From DATCMH01 sp036563505 (GTDB lineage: Bacteria > Pseudomonadota > Alphaproteobacteria > Rhizobiales > Beijerinckiaceae): 64,000 bases of DNA. This document shows, piece by piece, positions 38,882-47,161 of this stretch. Both the position numbers and the translations under genes were made by a program. Positions within the stretch are counted from its first letter, which is position 1, and each line of letters starts with the position of its first letter. The DNA lies in NCBI GenBank assembly GCA_036563505.1, contig DATCMH010000013.1:62001-126000 (forward strand), in the 5' to 3' direction. A model generated the notes under the pieces. The model did no database searches and had not been told where the DNA came from. It saw nothing but the letters and a program-made list of their open reading frames with translations.

Positions 38882-40618
38882 TCAGAAGGGGCGAGGACCC
38901 CGCGGCCGCTGGCCGGGGCCGGTCTCGGGCGGGACCGCGACCGGGCGCGGGCCGCCGCCGGTGATCACCGCATCGCCCTCCTTCAGTCCGCCGAGGACTT
39001 CCGTCGTGCTGCCGTCGCTGACGCCGAGCCGCACGGGCACGGCCTTCGGCTGGCCGTTCTCGTCGATTACGAAGACGCGCCCGGGCGTTCCCTCGTCCGG
39101 GCGTCGGCGCTCCTCGATCATGGCCGCGAACTTCGCGCGGCGCTCCGGATCGAGCACGGCCGCGATCTTCGCCTGCATGTCCTGGCGCATGCGCCGGAAG
39201 GCGGCGCGGCGCTCCTCCTCCGTCAGCGAAGGGTCGCGCCCGGGCGCGGCGGCTCGGGCCTCCGCGATGGCGCTCGCGATGGCTTGCATCTGCTCGGGTG
39301 TCGGCTGCACCTCCGCGACGAGGCGCTCGCGCAGTGCTTCCATCGCGCGGCTGCCTCCGCCGCCGCGGGGGAGGGCGCTCATGTCGATGCCCGCCGCGAC
39401 CGCCGGCGCCGGTCCCGTGACCGCGGCGGGAGCGCCCGGCGGGCGGAAGCGCAGGGCCGCGTTGGCGACGCGAAGTGCCAGCGCCCGCTCGTCGGTGACG
39501 ATGGACAGGTTCGCAGTCATGCCGGGCAGGAGCGCCTGATCGGGATTCTTGACGCCGATCACGGCCGTGTAGGTGACGACGTTCTGCACGGTCTGGGCGC
39601 CGAGGCGCACCATGCGGACGAAGCCGCTGAAATTGCGGTTCGGGTAGGCGTTCACCGTGAAGCTCACGGGTTGGCCTTCCTTCAGACGCCCGACATCGGC
39701 CTCGTCGATATTGGCCCAGATGTCGATCTCGCGCAGATCCTGGGCCACCGTGAAGAGGGTGGGGGCCGAGAGCGAGGCGGCGACCGTCTGTCCGAGGTCA
39801 ATGTCGCGCTTGACCACCACGCCTTCCACGGGCGAGCGGATCTCGGTGCGCTCGAGGTCGATCTCGACGTCGCGCAGCTTGGCCTGACGCTGCAGGATGA
39901 CGGCCTCCGCCGATTGCACCTGTGCCTCGGCGAGCGCGATGTCGGCGGAAAGACCGTTGAGCTCGGCGCGGATAGAGGCGATCTGCGCCTCGGAGGAGGC
40001 CAGCGTCGCCTGCTGCACCTCGGTCTGCGTGCGGGCGGTGTCGAGCGACGTCTGCGAGCCGACGGCGCGGGCGGTGAGCTCCGTCTGGCGCTCGAGCGTG
40101 CGCCGTGCGTCGGCGAGCAAGGCCGCGACGCGCTCGCGCTGGGCCTGCATGTCCTTCAGCCCGGCCTCGGCCTTGATCCGGGAGGCGCGGGTGCGCTCGA
40201 CTTGCGCTCGGCGCTGGGCAAGGTCGGCTTGAGCCTGCGCGAGGTCGGCGCGCGCTGCGTCGCGCCGCGAGCGGATCTGCTCGGAATAGAGGCGGGCCAT
40301 CACCTGGCCGGCCTTCACGGGGCTGTTGTAATCGGCCAGCACCTCGATCACCTGGCCCGACAACTGCGAACCGACGAGCACCGTGGTGACCGGGTTGAGG
40401 GTGCCCGTGGCGCGTACGCTTGCCGTGATGGGGCCGCGCTCGACGCTGGCGAGGCGGTAAGGCGCTTCCGCCGCGCGGCCGGCGCCGCGCCACGCGTAGA
40501 GGCCGCCCGCCGCGGCGCCGAGCCCTGCGACCACGCCGCCGATGATGAGAATCCGCCGAATCGCCACGAACGCCGTTCGCCCCAAAGCCCTTCGAGAGAG
40601 CCTTTCCTTGGGCGCCAA
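38882..40618 (-). CDS. MacA-like membrane fusion protein with LTXXQ-like insert
   Basis: Up to 578 residues from TTG 40618; GTG 40567 (VAIRRILIIGGVVAGLG) is an equally good start. After an N-terminal anchor helix come the lipoyl-like half-motif (GPITASVRATGTLNPVTTVL), a long alpha-hairpin of about 130 residues (RDAARADLAQAQADLAQRRA...), and the barrel domains (RSPVEGVVVKRDIDLGQTV; VSFTVNAYPNRNFSGFVRMV). Unusually, residues about 435-500 form an extra helical segment (TPEQMQAIASAIAEARA ... LDPERRAKFAAMIEERR) that resembles Spy/LTXXQ-type periplasmic chaperones, before the final membrane-proximal domain. It connects the ABC pair to an outer membrane channel. Confidence 0.9.
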   Translation of the reverse strand: MAPKERLSRRALGRTAFVAIRRILIIGGVVAGLGAAAGGLYAWRGAGRAAEAPYRLASVERGPITASVRATGTLNPVTTVLVGSQLSGQVIEVLADYNSPVKAGQVMARLYSEQIRSRRDAARADLAQAQADLAQRRAQVERTRASRIKAEAGLKDMQAQRERVAALLADARRTLERQTELTARAVGSQTSLDTARTQTEVQQATLASSEAQIASIRAELNGLSADIALAEAQVQSAEAVILQRQAKLRDVEIDLERTEIRSPVEGVVVKRDIDLGQTVAASLSAPTLFTVAQDLREIDIWANIDEADVGRLKEGQPVSFTVNAYPNRNFSGFVRMVRLGAQTVQNVVTYTAVIGVKNPDQALLPGMTANLSIVTDERALALRVANAALRFRPPGAPAAVTGPAPAVAAGIDMSALPRGGGGSRAMEALRERLVAEVQPTPEQMQAIASAIAEARAAAPGRDPSLTEEERRAAFRRMRQDMQAKIAAVLDPERRAKFAAMIEERRRPDEGTPGRVFVIDENGQPKAVPVRLGVSDGSTTEVLGGLKEGDAVITGGGPRPVAVPPETGPGQRPRGPRPF

Positions 40619-40657
40619 TGTCGCCGATTTCGCGGCGCGAGGCGAGTTAAGTTCTTG

Positions 40658-41461
40658 TCATGCGTCGGAAAGCCCCGCGCCATCCGGGGACCGCGCCGGG
40701 CGCGCGGGCCGGCTCGCGATGAGGTCGCGCAGCGTCGTGATCGTGGACGCGTCGGCGATGCCGTCGACGCGCTCGGGCCGGAAGTGGCGCTGGAAAGCCG
40801 TGACCGCGAAGGCCGTCTCCTCGCAGTAGCGGCCGGAGATCGGAACGCCGTAGCCATAGAGAGCCAGCATGGCCTGGAGCGCCTCGACGGGAGGTCCTTC
40901 GTCGCCGGCCTGGAAGAAGCGCCCGTCCCGGATCGGCGCCGGCTCGACCCAGTGGCCGAGCCCCGCCCCGTACAGCGCGCGCCAGGGGAAGCGCTCGCCC
41001 GGGTCGCGCTTGCGCCGCGGCGCGATGTCCGAATGCGCCAGCACCCGATCGGCCGGGATGGTCCAGCGCGCGCAGAGATCGAGGCCGAGTGCGATGACGC
41101 TCGCGATCTGCGCCTCGTGAAAGGGCGGCAGCCCACCATCGTGGCCCGCGTTCGCGATCTCGATCCCGATCGAGCAGGAGTTGATGTCCTCCTCTCCTGC
41201 CCAGCGTCCCGCGCCGGCGTGCCAGGCCCGGCGGCCTTCCGGCACGCTCTGCACCACGTGCCCGTCCTCGAAGACGAAGTAGTGCGCCGACACCTTCGAG
41301 ACGGGGTTGCACAGCCATTGCAGGGCCTCCCCCGCCACCGGCATGCCGGTGTAATGCAGGAGGAGGAGGTCCGGCCGGCGGCCGCCCTTGCGCTCGTCAT
41401 GGCTCGGCGACGGAAAGACCTTCGCCGCGACGGAGCTCTCGGGCCGCAGGCGCTCGCTCAC
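40658..41461 (-). CDS. N-acetylmuramoyl-L-alanine amidase, AmpD-like
   Basis: 267 residues, Amidase_2 domain plus a C-terminal peptidoglycan-binding helical domain. Zinc ligands are H36 (LLLLHYTGM), H143 (LAHSDIAPRR) and D153 (KRDPG); a catalytic Glu lies in IGIEIANAG. The C-terminal part (EALQAMLALYGYGVP, AFAVTAFQRHFRPERVDG) is the PG_binding_1 repeat. It cleaves the MurNAc-L-Ala bond; without a signal peptide it resembles cytosolic AmpD/AmiD-type recycling enzymes. GTG 41461 overlaps the upstream stop by 4 nt (GTGA), so it is coupled to the DjlA-like gene. Confidence 0.92.
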   Translation of the reverse strand: MSERLRPESSVAAKVFPSPSHDERKGGRRPDLLLLHYTGMPVAGEALQWLCNPVSKVSAHYFVFEDGHVVQSVPEGRRAWHAGAGRWAGEEDINSCSIGIEIANAGHDGGLPPFHEAQIASVIALGLDLCARWTIPADRVLAHSDIAPRRKRDPGERFPWRALYGAGLGHWVEPAPIRDGRFFQAGDEGPPVEALQAMLALYGYGVPISGRYCEETAFAVTAFQRHFRPERVDGIADASTITTLRDLIASRPARPARSPDGAGLSDA

Positions 41462-42183
41462 CTGAGTCCGCGCTCCGCGGCGATGCGCTCCCAGGCTGCG
41501 TTGATCACGGCGAGGCGCTGCGTCGCGATCCGCACCGCCTCGGGGGGCAGGCCGCGGGCGATGGCGTTGTCGGGATGGTTCTCGACGACGAGCCGGCGGT
41601 AGTGGCGGCGCAGGGCCGCGTCGTCGAGGGAGCGCTCGGCGCCGAGGATCAGGTAGGGATCTTCGGGCTGGCGAACGTGGCGCGCCGCGATGCGGTCGAA
41701 GGTCGGATCGTCGAAGCCGAAGATAGCGCCGACGGCGCGAAGATAGGCGAGCTCCGCCTCGTGCACCGCGCCGTCGGCCTCGGCGATGTAGAACAAGCCG
41801 TCGAGCACGTCCTCCAGGAGCTTGGGCTCGGCGCGGAACAGCTCGGCGATCTGGCGGGCATAGGCATCGAAGCCCTCCGCCGTTTCCCGGGCGAGGTCGA
41901 AGAGGCGGCGGATGCGCTCGCGCTCGCCGTCGGGCACCTCGACGACGCGGTCGAAGGCGTCCACCTCCGAGCGCACGACGACGCCGTCGGCCTTCGCCAT
42001 CTTGGCGGAGAGTGCGACGAGACCGGTGGTGAACACCACCTCACGGGGCGCCGGGCCGAACAGCGCCCCTTCACGGTCGACGAGCACGTGACCCGCCACG
42101 CCGCCGATGAGCGCGCCGAGCGGCCCTCCTACGGCGAGGCCAAGGCCCACTCCGCCGATCTTGCCCCACAGGGATCCAACCAT
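41458..42183 (-). CDS. DjlA-like TerB/DnaJ co-chaperone
   Basis: 241 residues: a Gly-rich hydrophobic N-terminal segment (GKIGGVGLGLAVGGPLGALI) that may touch the membrane, a TerB-like helical domain (about 50-165, FYIAEADGAVHEAELAYLRA) and a C-terminal J domain (175-240) with the HPD motif (VVENHPDNAIARG). This is the DjlA layout; it would stimulate DnaK ATPase at the membrane. It is the first gene of a two-gene unit with the amidase. Confidence 0.88.
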   Translation of the reverse strand: MVGSLWGKIGGVGLGLAVGGPLGALIGGVAGHVLVDREGALFGPAPREVVFTTGLVALSAKMAKADGVVVRSEVDAFDRVVEVPDGERERIRRLFDLARETAEGFDAYARQIAELFRAEPKLLEDVLDGLFYIAEADGAVHEAELAYLRAVGAIFGFDDPTFDRIAARHVRQPEDPYLILGAERSLDDAALRRHYRRLVVENHPDNAIARGLPPEAVRIATQRLAVINAAWERIAAERGLR

Positions 42184-42215
42184 GGCGCCTGTTTAGTGAG
42201 GGGATCGGCAAAACG

Positions 42216-42241
42216 AAAGGGCCGGAGGTGATCCGGCCCTT
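42216..42241 (-). terminator. Terminator after glycine-zipper lipoprotein gene
   Basis: Perfect 9-bp stem AAGGGCCGG / CCGGCCCTT with loop AGGTGAT. Read on the minus strand, a T-rich stretch (TTTCGTTTTG) follows. It separates the lipoprotein gene from the djlA-like gene. Confidence 0.75.
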
Positions 42242-42279
42242 CGCGTCCCGGCCCCGGAGCCGGAGGAACGCGGTCAGGC

Positions 42280-42549
42280 TCAGCGGCAGTAGAGATTGCC
42301 GTAGACGTCCTGGTAGGTGCCGTAGGGGCACTGAGGAGCGGTCGCCGCGCCGACGATGGCGCCGCCGGCGGCACCGATCGCCGCGCCCGCGAGCGCCCCG
42401 CCGGCCCGGCCCGTCGCCGCCCCGCCGATCGCCGCACCCGCGATGCCGCCGATCGCCGCGCCGCCGAGCGCCCGCTCGCCGGGCGTGTTGCAGGCGGCGA
42501 CCGAGAGGGCGAGGGTGCCCGCGAGGGCGGCGGAGATGATCTTCTTCAT
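42280..42549 (-). CDS. Glycine-zipper outer membrane lipoprotein
   Basis: 89 residues from ATG 42549: signal peptide with lipobox (LALSVAAC, Cys20), then a glycine-zipper region (GGAAIGGIAGAAIGGAATGR; LAGAAIGAAGGAIVG) that can insert in membranes. The C-terminus is CPYGTYQDVYGNLYC with two cysteines. Similar small lipoproteins (YMGG/Gly-zipper) are common in Rhizobiales; the role is unknown. It diverges from rnpB. Confidence 0.8.
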   Translation of the reverse strand: MKKIISAALAGTLALSVAACNTPGERALGGAAIGGIAGAAIGGAATGRAGGALAGAAIGAAGGAIVGAATAPQCPYGTYQDVYGNLYCR

Positions 42550-42681
42550 GGGAGCGTTCCCTATTGTCGGTCCGTGGAGGCAGCCGCTGGTCGAGGGCGG
42601 CCAGGATCGTGCCATTGTACCTTGGCCGTGCCGTCACGCAAACTCGCGAGGAACGGCCATGGTTCCAGATCGGCGCCGCGC

Positions 42682-42710
42682 TTGACCTTCGGCTGATCCG
42701 CGGCCACACG
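42682..42710 (+). promoter_or_regulatory. Possible rnpB promoter
   Basis: TTGACC (42682-42687), 17-nt spacer, CACACG (42705-42710), ending about 5 nt before the predicted 5' end of rnpB. The -35 is good and the -10 is poor, so this is tentative. Confidence 0.4.
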
Positions 42711-42714
42711 GGGC

Positions 42715-43114
<400 letters not shown>

Positions 43115-43250
43115 TTTCATCCAGCACAACGTCTCGTCGCGCAGCGACGCCGATTTCGGACGGGCCGAAGCGCCCCTCCTTACCCTTCCTTAACCCTAAG
43201 CAAGTCTGATCCGGGATGCCTGGGGAAGGCCGTCGCGGGCGGCCGTTCCG

Positions 43251-43279
43251 TTGACGACCATATGAGCCCATGGTATCCC
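43251..43279 (+). promoter_or_regulatory. Candidate promoter of the mraZ (dcw) cluster
   Basis: TTGACG (43251-43256), 17-nt spacer, TATCCC (43274-43279), in the 324-nt gap between rnpB and mraZ. The leader of about 150 nt that would result contains a perfect 8-bp hairpin (CGGCGGGG-TTCA-CCCCGCCG, 43383-43402) about 36 nt before the mraZ ATG. Clear tandem MraZ-box repeats were not identified. Nothing else was recognised in the gap apart from a repeat fragment just after rnpB. Confidence 0.5.
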
Positions 43280-43438
43280 AAATCGTCCCGTCCACGGCAC
43301 CTTTCCCCTCAGCGGCCAGCGAAGGCTGGGGCTGCGCAGCAGCTTCCCGCGACGAGGGCCTGTGCGCCGCGAAGACGGGGCACGGCGGGGTTCACCCCGC
43401 CGGGGGGATGAACTTCGGGAGCGCGCCGGCGGCTGGCC

Positions 43439-43924
43439 ATGGACCGTTTCGTGTCCAACTTCACCAACCGCCTGGACGCGAAGGGTCGGGTCTCGATTCC
43501 CGCGCCGTTCCGGGCGGTGCTCGCGCGGGATGGCTTCGAGGGGCTCTACGTCCATCCGGCGCTGGATCAGCCGGCGCTGGATTGCGGGGGGCATCGGCTC
43601 CTGACGGAGATCGACGCGGTGCTCTCGGGCTTGCCGGCCTACGCGGACGAGCGGGACCAACTCGCGACGGCGCTCTACGGCACGAGCGAGATCCTGAAGG
43701 TGGATCCGGAAGGGCGAATCATCCTCACGGACACTCTCAAGGAGCACGCCGGGATCACGGACGCGGTGGCGCTCGTGGGGCTCGGCCACAAGTTCCAGAT
43801 CTGGGAGCCTCAGGGCTTTCGGGCGCACTTGGAGGAGGCGCGCACGAAGGTCCGGGCGCTGAAAGCGCAGCTCGGCGGCCGATCTGGATCGCAGGGCTCT
43901 CCGCCGGGAGCCGAGGAGCGATGA
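43439..43924 (+). CDS. mraZ: Transcriptional regulator MraZ
   Basis: 161 residues, two AbrB-like SpoVT halves. The first begins FVSNFTNRLDAKGRVSIPAP (DxKGRVxxP motif). The second half contains TSEILKVDPEGRIILTDTLK (DxxGRI). MraZ binds repeats upstream of its own gene and regulates the division cluster, and it also inhibits RsmH. The start lacks a strong Shine-Dalgarno, but the N-terminus matches the family. The stop overlaps rsmH by 4 nt (ATGA). Confidence 0.93.
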   Translation: MDRFVSNFTNRLDAKGRVSIPAPFRAVLARDGFEGLYVHPALDQPALDCGGHRLLTEIDAVLSGLPAYADERDQLATALYGTSEILKVDPEGRIILTDTLKEHAGITDAVALVGLGHKFQIWEPQGFRAHLEEARTKVRALKAQLGGRSGSQGSPPGAEER

Positions 43925-44964
43925 CGGGCCGCGGCGACGGTTCAACCGGCGCCGCTGGCGGACCGGCCCGGCACGTTCCCGTGCTCCTGGCGGAAGTCTG
44001 CGCGGCGCTCGAACCTCAGAAAGGCGGCGTCGTCGTCGACGGCACCTTCGGGGCCGGCGGCTATACCCGGGCCCTGCTCGACGCCGACCCCGCCACGCGG
44101 GTCGTGGCCATCGACCGCGATCCCGACGCGATCGCGGCCGGTGCCGCGCTGGCAGCCCGGTCGAACGGCCGTCTCAACCTGATTCCGGGCCGCTTTGGCG
44201 CCCTCGACGCCCTCGTGATGGAGGGCGGCCACGACACGGTCGATGCCGTCGTGCTCGACATCGGAGTCTCCTCGATGCAGCTCGACGAGGCCGCGCGGGG
44301 CTTCTCCTTCCGCCACGACGGCCCCCTCGACATGCGCATGGAGCGCTCGGGCGCGAGCGCCGCCGATCTCGTCAACGAGGCGCCGGAGGCCGAGCTCGCC
44401 GACATCTTCTTCCACTACGGCGAGGAGCGGCGGGCCCGGGCGGTGGCGCGCGCCATCGTCGAGGCCCGGCGCAAGGCGCCGATCGCCACGACGGGGCAGC
44501 TCGCCGCCCTCGTGGCCGGCCTGATCCGGGCCGAGCCGGGCTTCCACCCGGCAACCCGGGTCTTCCAGGGCCTGCGCATCGCCGTCAACGACGAGCTCGG
44601 CGAGCTCGTGCGGGCGCTGCACGCCGCCGAGGGCGTGCTGCGGCCCGGCGGGCGCCTCGCGGTCGTGACCTTCCATTCCCTCGAGGACCGCATCGTGAAG
44701 CAGTTCATGGCGGCGCGCACCGGCCGGGGCGGCAGCGGCTCGCGTCATCTGCCCTCGCAGGAGCCTGCGCAGCCGAGCTTCGCGACGGTGACCCGCGGGC
44801 CCGTGACGCCCTCCGACGACGAAGTTCTGCGCAACCCGCGGGCGCGCTCCGCCAAGCTCCGGGTCGCCGAGCGCATCGCCGCGCCGGCACAGGCCGCCCT
44901 GCCTGCGCTCCAACTCCTCGCGGAACTGCCGCGCACGGCCGAATTGCGGGGAGGACGGCGATGA
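43921..44964 (+). CDS. rsmH: 16S rRNA m4C1402 methyltransferase
   Basis: 347 residues (MraW). RHVPVLLAEVCAAL is the usual start; the SAM site is VVDGTFGAGGYTRALL, with VVAIDRDPDA and DAVVLDIGVSSMQLDEAARG. GFSFRHDGPLDMRM and the late VVTFHSLEDRIVKQFM are hallmark motifs. It methylates N4 of C1402 in the decoding centre. Overlaps with mraZ and ftsL (4 nt each) place it firmly in the operon. The N-terminal 14 residues are Gly/Ala-rich and variable. Confidence 0.96.
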   Translation: MTGRGDGSTGAAGGPARHVPVLLAEVCAALEPQKGGVVVDGTFGAGGYTRALLDADPATRVVAIDRDPDAIAAGAALAARSNGRLNLIPGRFGALDALVMEGGHDTVDAVVLDIGVSSMQLDEAARGFSFRHDGPLDMRMERSGASAADLVNEAPEAELADIFFHYGEERRARAVARAIVEARRKAPIATTGQLAALVAGLIRAEPGFHPATRVFQGLRIAVNDELGELVRALHAAEGVLRPGGRLAVVTFHSLEDRIVKQFMAARTGRGGSGSRHLPSQEPAQPSFATVTRGPVTPSDDEVLRNPRARSAKLRVAERIAAPAQAALPALQLLAELPRTAELRGGRR

Positions 44965-45365
44965 TCCGGCTCCTTCACATGATCGCCATCACGGCGCTGA
45001 TCGCCTCGGCGGCCTACGCCTACTCGATCAAGTACGAAACCCTCTACCAGGCCGAGCAGGTCGCGAAGCTGCGCACCAAGATCCAGCGCGAGAAGGACGC
45101 CATCGCCGTGATCAAGGCGGAATGGCAGCACCTCGACCGGCCCGACCGGCTCCAGGCCGCCGTCGACCGCCACCTCGACCTGCAGCCGATGAGCGTCCAC
45201 CAGCTCGCGCGCCTCTCCGACCTGCCCCTCAAGCCGGAACGCGGCGACGAGATCGGCCGCAAGCTCGAGGCGCTGGGCGTCTTCGAGCCGACCTCGACGC
45301 CCAAGGACAAGCGTCCGAGCGACGCCCGTACCCCGACCGCGACCACCAAGACACCCTCCCGGTGA
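44961..45365 (+). CDS. ftsL: Cell division protein FtsL
   Basis: 134 residues: an N-terminal membrane helix (MIRLLHMIAITALIASAAYA) and a periplasmic coiled segment (LYQAEQVAKLRTKIQREKDA IAVIKAEWQHL, split here), then a Thr/Pro/Lys-rich tail. WQHLDRPDRLQ is the alphaproteobacterial FtsL motif. With FtsB and FtsQ it activates FtsWI at the septum. Sequence conservation is weak in this family, so position between rsmH and ftsI carries much of the call. Confidence 0.92.
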   Translation: MIRLLHMIAITALIASAAYAYSIKYETLYQAEQVAKLRTKIQREKDAIAVIKAEWQHLDRPDRLQAAVDRHLDLQPMSVHQLARLSDLPLKPERGDEIGRKLEALGVFEPTSTPKDKRPSDARTPTATTKTPSR

Positions 45366-47161
45366 GCCCTGTGTCCAGCTCCTTGTCGACCGAGCCCTCG
45401 CCCGACGATCGTCAGGCCGCCTTCGCTGATGCCGCTGCCACGCCGGGGCGCTGGCGCCGCGGCTGGCATCACGTCCGGGCCCTGTTCCACCTTCGGGTCG
45501 ACAAGAGCGCCACCCGCGTCGGGCTCGTGGCGCTGGCCTTCGTCGGGCTGTTCGGCACCATCTCGGCCCGGCTGGTTCACCTCGCGCTGGCACCCGAGAC
45601 GAGCCGCGCCAACCGGCATCCGGCGACGCTTGCCGTCGCCGCGGCGCGGCCCAACATCGTCGACCGCAACGGCGAGGTTCTCGCCACCGACGTGCGTACC
45701 GTCTCGGTCTTCGCCGAGCCGCGCAACATCGTGGACAAGGACGAGGCGGTCGAGCTCCTCACCGCCGTCCTGCCCGACCTGAACGCCCGCGAGCTGCGCG
45801 ACAAGCTCGGCACGAAGAAGGGCTTCGTCTGGGTCAAGCGCGAGGTGACCCCGCGCCAGCAGGCGGAGGTCCACCGCCTCGGCATCCCGGGCGTGGGCTT
45901 CCTCCCCGAGCATAAGCGGGTCTACCCGAACGGCGTCGCCGCCGCCCACGTTCTGGGCTTCGCCAACATCGACAATGTCGGCATCGCCGGCATCGAGAAG
46001 TACATCGATGGCCAGGGCCTGCAGGATCTGGCCGGCTTCGGCTTCGCCCGCTCCTCAGCCGACCTCGCGCCGGTCCAGCTCTCCCTCGACCTGCGGGTGC
46101 AGCATGCGCTCCGCGACGAGCTCCAGCGCGGCCTCGACAAATTCAAGGCGAAGGCCGCGGCCGGCGCGATCCTCGACGTCAACACGGGCGAGGTGATCGC
46201 CCTCGTCTCGCTCCCCGATTTCGACCCGAACAACCCGGTCGACGCTCTCGAGAAGGACCGGATCAACCGGATCAACGTCGGCGTCTACGAGATGGGCTCG
46301 ACGTTCAAAGCCCTCACGACCGCGATGGCCCTGGACTCGGGCAAGTACAACATCAACTCGACCTTCGACGCCCGCTCGGCCCTGCGCTACGGCAAGTTCA
46401 AGATCGGCGACTACCACGCCACGAACCGCGTCCTGACGGTGCCGGAAGTCTTCGTGCACTCCTCCAACATCGGCACGGCCAAGATGGCCCTGGGCCTCGG
46501 CGTCGAGGCGCACAAAGCCTTCCTCAAGAAGATGGGCCAGCTCGAGCGCCTTCAGACGGAGCTGCCGGAGAACGCGCTGCCCATCATCCCACCGCGCTGG
46601 GGCGAGCTCAACACGATGACCATCGCCTTCGGCCACGGTTTGGCGGTGGCGCCGCTCCAGGCGGTGATGGCGGTGAACGCGCTCGTCAACGGCGGCATCC
46701 TGATCCCGCCGACCTTCCTCAAGCGCACGGAGGAGCAGGCGAAGAAGATCGGAACGCGGGTGATCAAGCCGGAGACCAGCGAGGGGATGCGCTACGTCAT
46801 GCGCCTCAACGCGACCCGGGGCTCGGCGAGCTCGGCGGCGATCGCCGGCTTCTTCGTCGGCGGCAAGACGGGCACCGCCGAGAAGGTCATCAACGGGCGC
46901 TATTCCAAGACCAAGAACCTGACGACCTTCACGGCCGTGTACCCGATGGACAAGCCGAAATACCTCTTCCTCACCATCATGGACGAGCCGCAGGCCGTCG
47001 AGGGCACCCACGGCTTCTCGACCGCCGGCTGGAACGCGGCGCCGGTGACGGGCAACATCATCGAGCGCGTCGCGCCCATGCTGAGCGTGCCGCCGACCTT
47101 CGAGGCGCCGCCGCAGGCCTTTCCGCTGATGACCCGCCTTGGGGCCTGGGGCACCCGGTGA
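45362..47161 (+). CDS. ftsI: Septal peptidoglycan transpeptidase (PBP3)
   Basis: 599 residues from GTG 45362, which overlaps the ftsL stop (GTGA); GTG 45371 is an alternative. One membrane helix (about residues 53-75), then the pedestal domain (ARPNIVDRNGEVLATDVRTV) and the transpeptidase domain. Active-site motifs are S313-T-F-K (MGSTFKAL), S367-S-N (HSSNIGTAK) and K502-T-G-T (GGKTGTAEK). It cross-links septal peptidoglycan with FtsW, encoded downstream. The stop overlaps murE by 4 nt. Confidence 0.96.
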   Translation: MSPVSSSLSTEPSPDDRQAAFADAAATPGRWRRGWHHVRALFHLRVDKSATRVGLVALAFVGLFGTISARLVHLALAPETSRANRHPATLAVAAARPNIVDRNGEVLATDVRTVSVFAEPRNIVDKDEAVELLTAVLPDLNARELRDKLGTKKGFVWVKREVTPRQQAEVHRLGIPGVGFLPEHKRVYPNGVAAAHVLGFANIDNVGIAGIEKYIDGQGLQDLAGFGFARSSADLAPVQLSLDLRVQHALRDELQRGLDKFKAKAAAGAILDVNTGEVIALVSLPDFDPNNPVDALEKDRINRINVGVYEMGSTFKALTTAMALDSGKYNINSTFDARSALRYGKFKIGDYHATNRVLTVPEVFVHSSNIGTAKMALGLGVEAHKAFLKKMGQLERLQTELPENALPIIPPRWGELNTMTIAFGHGLAVAPLQAVMAVNALVNGGILIPPTFLKRTEEQAKKIGTRVIKPETSEGMRYVMRLNATRGSASSAAIAGFFVGGKTGTAEKVINGRYSKTKNLTTFTAVYPMDKPKYLFLTIMDEPQAVEGTHGFSTAGWNAAPVTGNIIERVAPMLSVPPTFEAPPQAFPLMTRLGAWGTR

